Source: Atriophallophorus winterbourni
Taxonomy: Eukaryota > Platyhelminthes > Trematoda > Plagiorchiida > Microphallidae
NCBI GenBank assembly: GCA_013407085.1
Contig: JACCGJ010014164.1
Location: 62,001 to 126,000, forward strand
Direction of reading: 5' to 3'
Length of the DNA: 64,000 nucleotides
Of the stretch, positions 55,043-64,000 are shown in pieces. A model generated the notes under the pieces. It searched no databases and was not told where the DNA came from. It saw nothing but the letters and a program-made list of their open reading frames with translations. Position 1 is the stretch's first letter. Every line of letters begins with the position of its first letter. The position numbers were made by a program, and so were the translations under genes.

Positions 55043-55120
55043 CGTTGAGAATCGAGAAGAATTCAATTGTTCAAACAGAAAAATAAGGAGGGATTTTACA
55101 CAAAAGTTTCGTCATTAACA
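55043..55120 (-). repeat. BEL3 5' LTR fragment
   Basis: GTTGAGAATCGAGAAG, TTCAATTGTTCAAACAGAAA and GTCATTAACA match the right end of the LTR at 52605-53098. The inner ~415 bp is deleted together with the leader. Confidence 0.75.
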
Positions 55121-58100
55121 AGGAGAGCCGAATATTTTGTATTTAAAACCTCGCAAAAAAGAAGGGGCTAAATGCTGCACGAAAAAGTGATGAAAAATAC
55201 ATACTATATTATATAGTAATATATAATAGGGCAAAAAACATCTTGTGTTCACGAACATCCAGTGTGATGAAGAGATTTCATCTTCTCTGGCGAGTTGCGA
55301 GCAAAATAGTTTGAACCCTCACGTTCTAAAAAAAATGAGTTTGACCGGGCAAAATGGGCTATTTTTGTGTATTTCCTACACACTATTTTTTTCAATAAAT
55401 TTTGGAGTTTCAACCCCAAATTCGAGTCTTTCAATTCTTTTTTTTCTTTCTTGGCCTCCTGTTTTGAAAAGGGGAGCCGCATATTTTGTATATCAAACCT
55501 GGCAAAAAAGAAGGGGCCTGAATGGTGCACGAAAAAGTGATAAAGAATACATAATATATTATATAGTAATATATAAAAGAGGAAAAATCGTGTATTCACG
55601 AAAATACAGTGTGGTGGAGAGATTTCATCTCCTCTGGCGAGTTGTGAGCAAAATAGTTTGAACCCTAACTTTTGGAGTTGTAAAAATTTGCTACAAAATT
55701 GAAGAAAATTACTATGAAAAAATCTAGAATTTTGAGTTTGATGCGGTGAAACCCGCTCTCCCAAAGTGGGTTTTGCCTGGCTAAACTTGAAAAAATAAAT
55801 GTTGTAAGGAGGGACCCTCACGTACTTGAAAAAAGTGAGTTTGACCGTGCAAAATGGGGCATTTCTGTGTTTTTTTTACACACTATTTTTTCAATAAATT
55901 TGGCAGTTTCAACCTCAAATTCGAGTCTTTCCATTATTTTCTCTTTTCTTTCTAGTCCTTCTGTTTTAAACAGGGGAGCCGAATATTTTTTATTTCAAAC
56001 CTTGGAAAAAAAAGGTGGGCCTAATATGTGAATGAAAATGTGATGAAAAAACATGCTATATTATATAGTAATATATATAAAAGGAAACAAAATCTTGTGT
56101 TCATGAAAATTCAGTGTGGTGGGAAGATTTCATCTTCTCTGGCGAGTTGTGAGGAAAATAGTTTGAACCCTATATTTTGGGGTGTAAAAATTTGCGACAA
56201 AATCTGAAAAAATTATTTTGAAAGAATCTGAAATTCTGAGTTTGATGCGGTAAAACCCCCTCTCCCAAATTGGTTTTCGCCTGGCTGAACTTGAAAAAAA
56301 ATGTTGTAGGGGAGACCTTCACGTACTTGAAAAAAGTGAGTTTGACCGGGCAAAATGGGGTATTTTTGTGTACTTTTTACACACTATTTTTTAAATAAAT
56401 TTTGGAGTCTTTCAATTCTTTGCTTTTCTTCCTGGGCCTCATGTTTTGAACATGGGGCCAATTATTTTGTATTGTAAACCTCGCAAGAAAGAGGGAGGCC
56501 TAAATGGGGCACGAAAGAGTGATAAAAATGTCATACTATATTATACAGTAATATATAATAGGATAAAAAATCTTGTGTTCACGAAAATTCAGTGTGGTGG
56601 GGAGATTTCATCTTCTCTGGCGAGTTGCGAGCAAAATAGTTTGAACCCTAACTTCGGATGTGTAAAAATTTGCTACAAAATAAAAAAAATATTGTTAAAA
56701 AATCTGAAAATGTGAGATTGATGCGGTAAAACCCCCTCTCCCGAAGTGAGTTTTGCCTGGCTAAACTTTGGAAAAAAATGATGTAAGGGTTGACCTTTAC
56801 GTTCTAAAAAATTGAGTTTAACAGAGCAAAATGGGGTATTTTTTGTGTATTTCCTACACACTATTTTTTTAATAAATTTTGGAGTTTCATCCCCAAATTC
56901 GAGTCTTTCAATTCTTTTCTTTTTTCTTTCTGGGCCTCCTGTTTTGAACAGCGGAGCCGAATATTGTGTATTTCAAACCTTGCAAAAAAGAGGGAGGCCT
57001 AAATGGTGCACGAAAGAGTGATAAAAATGTCATACTATATTATACAGTAATATATAATAGGGAAAAAATCTAGTTTTCACGAAAATCCAATGTGGTGGGG
57101 AGATTTCATCTCATCTGGTGAGTTGTGAGCAAAATAGTTCGAACCCTAACTTTGGAATTGTAAACATTTGCTACGAAATTGAATAACATTATTTTGAAAA
57201 AATCTGAAATTTTTAGTTTGATGCGGTTAAACCCCCTCTCCCAAAGTAGGTTTTGCCTGGCTAAACTTTGGAAAAAAATGTTGTAAGGGTTGACCTTCAC
57301 GTTCTTAAAAAAATGAGATTGACAGAGCAAAATGGGGTATTTTTTGTGTATTTCCTACACCCTATTTTTTTAATAAATTTTGGAGTTTCAACCCCAAATT
57401 CAAGTCTTTCAATTCTTTTCTTTTTTCTTTCTGGGCCTCCTGTTTTGAACAGGGGGGCCGAATATTTTGTATTTTAAACCTTGCAAAAAAGAGGGAGGCC
57501 TAAATGGTGCACGAAAGAGTGATAAAAATGTCATACTATATTATACAGTAATATATAATAGGGAAAAAAATCTAGTGTTCACGAAAATACAATGTGGTGG
57601 GGAGATTTCATCTCATCTGGTGAGTTGTAAGCAAAATAGTTCGAACCCTAACTTTGGAATTGTAAACATTTGCTACGAAATTGAATAAAATTATTTTGGA
57701 AAAATCTGAAATTTTTAGTTTGATGCGGTTAAACCCCCTCTCCCAAAGTAGGTTTTGCCTGGCTAAACTTTGGAAAAAAATGTTGTAAGGGTTGACCTTT
57801 ACGTTCTTAAAAAAATGAGTTTGACGGAGCAAAATGGGGTATTTTTTGTGTATTTCCTACACCCTATTTATTTAAGAAATTTTGGAGTTTCAACCCCAAA
57901 TTCGAGTATTTCAATTCTTTTCTTTTTTCTTTCTGGGCCTCCTGTTTTGAACAGCGGAGCCGAATATTGTGTATTTCAAACCTTGCAAAAAAGGGTGGGC
58001 CTAATATGTGCATAAAAATGTGATGAAAAAACATGCTTTATTATATAGTAATAAATAAAAGGGGAAAAAATCTTATGTTCATTAAAATCCTGTGTGGTGG

Positions 58101-61100
58101 CGAGATTTCATCTTTTCTGGCGAGTTGTGAGCAAAATAATTTGAACTCTTACTTTGGGGGTGTAAAAATGTGCTGCTAAATTGAAAAAATTGTTTTGAAA
58201 AAATCTGAAATTCGAGTTTGATGCGTTGAAAGCCCCTCTCCCAAAGTGAGTTTTGCCTGGCTGAACTTGTAAGGGAGACCCTTACGCACTTAAATAAAGT
58301 GAGTTTAACCGGGCAAAATGGGGTATTTTTTGTGTATTTCCTAAACACTATTTTTTAATAAATTTTGGAGTTTCAACCACAAATTCGAGTCTTTTAATTC
58401 TTTTTTTTCTTTCTAAAAATCCTGTTTTGAACAGGGGGGCCGAATATTTTGTATTTTAAACCTTGCAAAAAAGAGGGAGGCATAAATGGTGCACGAAAGA
58501 GTGATAAAAAAGTCATACTATATTATACAGTAATATATAATAGGGAAAAAAATCTTGTGTTCACAAAAATCCAGTGTGGTGGGGAGATTTCATCTCATCT
58601 GGCGAGTTGTGAGCAAAATACTTCGAACCCTGACTTTGGAATTGTAAACATTTGCTACGAAATTGAATAAAATTATTTTGGAAAAATCTGAAATTTTCAG
58701 TTTGATGCGGTTGAACCCCCTCTCCCAAAGTAGGTTTTGCCTGGCTAAACTTTGGAAAAAAATGTTGTAAGGGTTGACCTTTACGTTCTTAAAAAAAAGA
58801 ATTTGACAGAACAAAATGGGGTATTTTTTGTGTATTTCCTACACACTATTTTTTTGATAAACTTTGGAGTTTCAACCCCAAATTCGAGTCTTTCAATTCT
58901 TTTCTTTTTTTCTTTCTGGGCCTCCTGTTTTGAACAGCGGAGCCGAATATTGTGTATTTCAAACCTTGCAAAAAAGGGTGGGCCTAATATGTGCATAAAA
59001 ATGTGATGAAAAAACATGCTTTATTATATAGTAATAAATAAAAGGGGAAAAAATCTTATGTTCATTAAAATCCTGTGATGTGGCGAGATTTCATCTTTTC
59101 TGGCGAGTTGTGAGCAAAATAATTTGAACTCTTACTTTGGGGGTGCAAAATGTGCTGCAAAATTGAAAACATTGTTTTGAAAAAATCTGAAATTTGAGTT
59201 TGATGCGTTGAAAGCCCCTCTCCCAGAGTGAGTTTTGCCTGGCTGAACTTGTAAGGGAGACCCTTACGCACTTAAATAAAGTGAGTTCAACCGGGCAAAA
59301 TGGGGTATGTTTTGTGTATTTCCTAAACACTATTTTTTAATAAATTTTGGAGTTTCAACCACAAATTCGAGTCTTTCAATTCTTTTTTTTCTTTCTGGGC
59401 CTCGTGTTTTGAACAAGGGAGCAGAATATTTTGTATTTTAAAACTTGCAAAAAAGGGGGGGGCCTGAATGATGCACGAAAAAGTGATGAAGATTACATAC
59501 TATATTATATTGTGATATATAAAAGAGGAAAAATCTTGTGTTCACGAAAATTCAGTGTGGTGGAGAGATTTAATCTTCTCTGGCGAGTTGTGAGCAAAAT
59601 AGTTTGAACCATAACTTTGGGGATGTAAAAATGTGCTACAAAATAAAAAAAATTATTTTGAGTTTGATGCGGTAAAACCCCCTCTCCCTATTTGGGTTCT
59701 GCCTGGCTAAACTTTGAAAGAAAATATTGTAAGTGTTGACCCTTATGTTCTTAAAAAAATGAGTTTGACGGGGCAAAATGCGGTATTTTTTGTGTATTTC
59801 CTACACACTATTTTTTCAATAAATTTTGGAGTTTCAACCCCAAATTCGAGTCTTCCAATTCTTTTTTTTTCTTTCTAAAAATCCTGTTTTGAACAGGGGG
59901 GCCGAATATTTTGTATTTTAAACCTTGCAAAAAAGAGGGAGGCCTAAATGGTGCACGAAAGAGTGATAAAAATGTCATACTATATTATACAGTAATATAT
60001 AATAGGGAAAAAAATCTAGTGTTCACGAAAATACAATGTGGTGGGGAGATTTCATCTCATCTGGTGAGTTGTAAGCAAAATAGTTCGAACCCTAACTTTG
60101 GAATTGTAAACATTTGCTACGAAATTGAATAAAATTATTTTGGAAAAATCTGAAATTTTTAGTTTGATGCGGTTAAACCCCCTCTCCCAAAGTAGGTTTT
60201 GCCTGGCTAAACTTTGGAAAAAAATGTTGTAAGGGTTGACCTTTACGTTCTTAAAAAAATGAGTTTGACGGAGCAAAATGGGGTATTTTTTGTGTATTTC
60301 CTACACCCTATTTATTTAAGAAATTTTGGAGTTTCAACCCCAAATTCGAGTATTTCAATTCTTTTCTTTTTTCTTTCTGGGCCTCCTGTTTTGAACAGCG
60401 GAGCCGAATATTGTGTATTTCAAACCTTGCAAAAAAGGGTGGGCCTAATATGTGCATAAAAATGTGATGAAAAAACATGCTATATTATATAGTAATAAAT
60501 AAAAGGGGAAAAAATCTTATGTTCATTAAAATCCTGTGTGGTGGCGAGATTTCATCTTTTCTGGCGAGTTGTGAGCAAAATAATTTGAACTCTTACTTTG
60601 GGGGTGTAAAAATGTGCTGCTAAATTGAAAAAATTGTTTTGAAAAAATCTGAAATTCGAGTTTGATGCGTTGAAAGCCCCTCTCCCAAAGTGAGTTTTGC
60701 CTGGCTGAACTTGTGAGAGAGACCCTTACGCACTTAAATAAAGTGAGTTTAACCGGGCAAAATGGGGTATTTTTTGTGTATTTCCTAAACACTATTTTTT
60801 AATAAATTTTGGAGTTTCAACCACAAATTCGAGTCTTTTAATTCTTTTTTTTCTTTCTAAAAATCCTGTTTTGAACAGGGGGGCCGAATATTTTGTATTT
60901 TAAACCTTGCAAAAAAGAGGGAGGCATAAATGGTGCACGAAAGAGTGATAAAAAAGTCATACTATATTATACAGTAATATATAATAGGGAAAAAAATCTT
61001 GTGTTCACAAAAATCCAGTGTGGTGGGGAGATTTCATCTCATCTGGCGAGTTGTGAGCAAAATACTTCGAACCCTGACTTTGGAATTGTAAACATTTGCT

Positions 61101-63815
61101 ACGAAATTGAATAAAATTATTTTGGAAAAATCTGAAATTTTCAGTTTGATGCGGTTGAACCCCCTCTCCCAAAGTAGGTTTTGCCTGGCTAAACTTTGGA
61201 AAAAAATGTTGTAAGGGTTGACCTTTACGTTCTTAAAAAAAAGAATTTGACAGAACAAAATGGGGTATTTTTTGTGTATTTCCTACACACTATTTTTTTG
61301 ATAAACTTTGGAGTTTCAACCCCAAATTCGAGTCTTTCAATTCTTTTCTTTTTTTCTTTCTGGGCCTCCTGTTTTGAACAGCGGAGCCGAATATTGTGTA
61401 TTTCAAACCTTGCAAAAAAGGGTGGGCCTAATATGTGCATAAAAATGTGATGAAAAAACATGCTTTATTATATAGTAATAAATAAAAGGGGAAAAAATCT
61501 TATGTTCATTAAAATCCTGTGATGTGGCGAGATTTCATCTTTTCTGGCGAGTTGTGAGCAAAATAATTTGAACTCTTACTTTGGGGGTGTAAAAATGTGC
61601 TGCAAATTGAAAACATTGTTTTGAAAAAATCTGAAATTTGAGTTTGATGCGTTGAAAGCCCCTCTCCCAGAGTGAGTTTTGCCTGGCTGAACTTGTAAGG
61701 GTTGACCTTCACGTTCTTAAAAAAATGAGATTGACAGAGCAAAATGGGGTATTTTTTGTGTATTTCCTACACCCTATTTTTTTAATAAATTTTGGAGTTT
61801 CAACCCCAAATTCAAGTCTTTCAATTCTTTTCTTTTTTCTTTCTGGGCCTCCTGTTTTGAACAGGGGGGCCGAATATTTTGTATTTTAAACCTTGCAAAA
61901 AAGAGGGAGGCCTAAATGGTGCACGAAAGAGTGATAAAAATGTCATACTATATTATACAGTAATATATAATAGGGAAAAAAATCTAGTGTTCACGAAAAT
62001 ACAATGTGGTGGGGAGATTTCATCTCATCTGGTGAGTTGTAAGCAAAATAGTTCGAACCCTAACTTTGGAATTGTAAACATTTGCTACGAAATTGAATAA
62101 AATTATTTTGGAAAAATCTGAAATTTTTAGTTTGATGCGGTTAAACCCCCTCTCCCAAAGTAGGTTTTGCCTGGCTAAACTTTGGAAAAAAATGTTGTAA
62201 GGGTTGACCTTTACGTTCTTAAAAAAATGAGTTTGACGGAGCAAAATGGGGTATTTTTTGTGTATTTCCTACACCCTATTTATTTAAGAAATTTTGGAGT
62301 TTCAACCCCAAATTCGAGTATTTCAATTCTTTTCTTTTTTCTTTCTGGGCCTCCTGTTTTGAACAGCGGAGCCGAATATTGTGTATTTCAAACCTTGCAA
62401 AAAAGGGTGGGCCTAATATGTGCATAAAAATGTGATGAAAAAACATGCTATATTATATAGTAATAAATAAAAGGGGAAAAAATCTTATGTTCATTAAAAT
62501 CCTGTGTGGTGGCGAGATTTCATCTTTTCTGGCGAGTTGTGAGCAAAATAATTTGAACTCTTACTTTGGGGGTGTAAAAATGTGCTGCTAAATTGAAAAA
62601 ATTGTTTTGAAAAAATCTGAAATTCGAGTTTGATGCGTTGAAAGCCCCTCTCCCAAAGTGAGTTTTGCCTGGCTGAACTTGTGAGAGAGACCCTTACGCA
62701 CTTAAATAAAGTGAGTTTAACCGGGCAAAATGGGGTATTTTTTGTGTATTTCCTAAACACTATTTTTTAATAAATTTTGGAGTTTCAACCACAAATTCGA
62801 GTCTTTCAATTCTTTTTTTTTCTTTCTGGGCCTCCTGTTTTGAACATGGGAGCAGAATATTTTGTATTTTAAAACTTGCAAAAAAAGGGGGGGGGAGGCT
62901 GAATGATGCACGAAAACGTGATGAAGGATACATACTATATTATATAGTAATATATAAAAGAGGAAAAATCTTGTGTTCACGAAAATTCAGTGTGGTGGAG
63001 AGATTTAATCTTCTCTGGCGAGTTGTGAGCAAAATAGTTTGAACCCTAACTTTGGGGATGTAAAAATGTGCTACAAAATAAAAAAATTATTTTGAGTTTG
63101 ATGCGGTAAAACCCCCTCTCCCGATTTGGGTTCTGCCTGGCTAAACTTCGAAAGAAAATATTGTAAGTGTTGACCCTTACTTTCTTAAAAAAAATGAGTT
63201 TGACCGGGCAAAATGCGGTATTTTTTGTGTATTTCCTACACACTATTTTTTTAATAAATTTTGGAGTTTCAACCCCAAATTCGAGTCTTTCAATTCTTTT
63301 TTTTCTTTCTAAAAATCCTGTTTTGAACAGGGGGGCCCAATATTTTGTATTTTAAACCTTGCAAAAACGAGGGAGGCCTAAATGGTGCACGAAAGAGTGA
63401 TAAAAAATGTCATACTATATTATACAGTAATATATAATAGGGAAAAAAATCTTGTGTTCACGAAAATGCAGTGTGGTGGGGAGATTTCATCTCATCTGGC
63501 GAGTTGTGAGCAAAATACTTCGAACCCTAACTTTGAAATTGTAAACATTTGCTACGAAATTGAATAAAATTATTTTGGAAAAATCTGAAATTTTTAGTTT
63601 GATGCGGTTAAACCCCCTCTCCCAAAGTAGGTTTTGCCTGGCTAAACTTGAGAAAAAAATGTTGTAAGGTATGACCCTTACTTAGTTAAAAAAAGTGAGT
63701 TTGACCGGGCAAAATGGGGTATTTTTTGTGTATATTTTACACAATATTTTTTAAATAAATTTGGGAGTTCCAATCCCAAATTCAAGTCTTTCAATTCTTT
63801 TCTTTTTCTTTCTGG
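55121..63815 (+). repeat. Satellite array F, plus orientation
   Basis: About 18 monomers. From about 56440 onward two subtypes dominate. One has TGTCATACTATATTATACAG and a TTGACCTTTACGTTC block. The other has ACATGC(T/A)TTATTATATAG and TTATGTTCATTAAAATCC. The array is more homogeneous than array A, in keeping with recent amplification. No gene or foreign insertion is visible. Confidence 0.93.
57285..62790 (+). repeat. Nested higher-order repeats of 2444 and 1968 bp
   Basis: Positions 57440-59245 recur at +2444 (59884-61689) almost unchanged. Positions 59884-60800 recur at +1968 (61852-62768). At 61690 the sequence switches from the phase of 59246 to that of 57283, so 57283-58350 recurs at +4412, the sum of both offsets. 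The offsets equal five and four monomers. The switch point lies in GAACTTGTAAGGGTTGACC. Confidence 0.88.
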
Positions 63816-64000
63816 TCCTTCTATCTGAAGAGGTGAATCTGTTTCCCTCACATTTCCTTTTCTTGCTAGGCCTCCCATTCGAGGATGAGAATGTGTCACT
63901 CCCACATTTTCTTTTTTTTCTCAGGCCTCCTATTTGAAGAGGTGGATGTGTCTCCCTCACATTTCCTTTTCTTATTAGGCCTCCTATCTGAGGAGGATAA
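63816..64000 (+). repeat. ~55-bp minisatellite running off the window
   Basis: Units start near 63816, 63871, 63926 and 63980. Each begins with a CCTCC(T/C)AT(C/T)TGA(A/G)GAGG motif that can fold on itself (CCTC/GAGG), followed by TG-rich and CCCTCACATTTCC parts. The first unit grows directly out of the satellite landmark CTTTCTGG-CCT. The repeat continues past 64000. Confidence 0.8.

Larger units (their letters stand above)
52605..55120 (-). mobile_element. BEL3: rearranged BEL/Pao-type element keeping RT end and RNase H
   Basis: A minus-strand element of about 2.5 kb with a full LTR at 52605-53098 and only the outer ~78 bp of the other LTR at 55043-55120. Between them lie a degenerate 3' stretch, a 290-codon Pol segment and a gag remnant. 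The gag and Pol parts abut at about 54556, so protease and most of RT are deleted. The satellite phase differs on the two sides (GTTTCATGCGG before, AGGAGAGCCG after), and no target duplication is seen, so the two ends may come from different insertions. The LTR resembles that of BEL1 only in short blocks (ACGCGTAGTCCA, TTTCTTATTTCGA), suggesting a sister family. Confidence 0.82.

Noticed and set aside
55121..63815. Hammerhead ribozyme in the satellite, as in some schistosome satellites
   Set aside because: I looked for a CTGATGA core paired with a GAAA and matching stems on both strands; only loose look-alikes such as GTGATGAAAA were seen.
1..64000. Telomere-like CCCTAAC in each monomer
   Set aside because: It is a single heptamer per monomer, not a tandem TTAGGG array.
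1..64000. CRISPR-like array because of regular spacing
   Set aside because: The whole ~495-bp unit is repeated, with no short repeats separated by unique spacers, and the sequence is eukaryotic.

Overview
The window looks like heterochromatin-type nuclear DNA from a parasitic flatworm, most likely a digenean or close relative. I see no intact host gene. Three kinds of sequence fill it: an AT-rich satellite with a monomer of about 495 bp, BEL/Pao-type LTR retrotransposons (plus a LINE fragment) inserted in that satellite, and two nuclear copies of mitochondrial DNA (NUMTs). The flatworm assignment rests on the NUMTs. They have the order nad4L-nad4-(Q,F,M)-atp6-nad2-(V,A,D)-nad1-(N,P,I,K)-nad3-(S1,W)-cox1-T-rrnL-C-rrnS-cox2-nad6-Y-L1-S2-L2-R-nad5-E, no atp8, a 40-nt nad4L/nad4 overlap, a G+T-rich coding strand, and reading frames that make sense only with TGA=Trp and AGR=Ser. 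Having trnE after nad5 rather than between cox2 and nad6 favours a digenean-like order; the species cannot be named.

Layout. 1-7870: satellite, here called minus orientation. 7871-9018: truncated BEL element. 9019-12638: NUMT1 (rrnS part to trnE). 12639-19430: satellite, plus orientation, which holds for every later array. 19431-22468: BEL2, a gag-protease-only element with a perfect 5-bp target duplication. 22469-26051: satellite. 26052-30509: BEL1, whose single long ORF fuses Gag-protease directly to the C-terminal domain of Pol, with a CR1-like LINE tail in its leader. 30510-36826: satellite with a 2.5-kb higher-order duplication and a scrambled patch. 36827-36859: minisatellite unit. 36860-48492: NUMT2, 11.6 kb. 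48493-52604: satellite. 52605-55120: BEL3, a rearranged copy keeping RT/RNase H. 55121-63815: satellite with recent 2.44- and 1.97-kb higher-order repeats. 63816-64000: a 55-bp minisatellite.

The parts share a history rather than a pathway. NUMT1 and NUMT2 meet the satellite at the same mitochondrial position on their right side, so they look like copies of one insertion that spread with the array. The satellite flips orientation only across the BEL/NUMT1 junction, which carries microhomology and looks like a rearrangement breakpoint. Three of the four BEL copies lack reverse transcriptase, RNase H and integrase and would need proteins from another element. The strongest leads are the in-frame Gag-PR-Pol C-terminus fusion and the satellite-embedded, duplicated NUMT. 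All coordinates of degenerate genes are approximate, and identity values were not computed.
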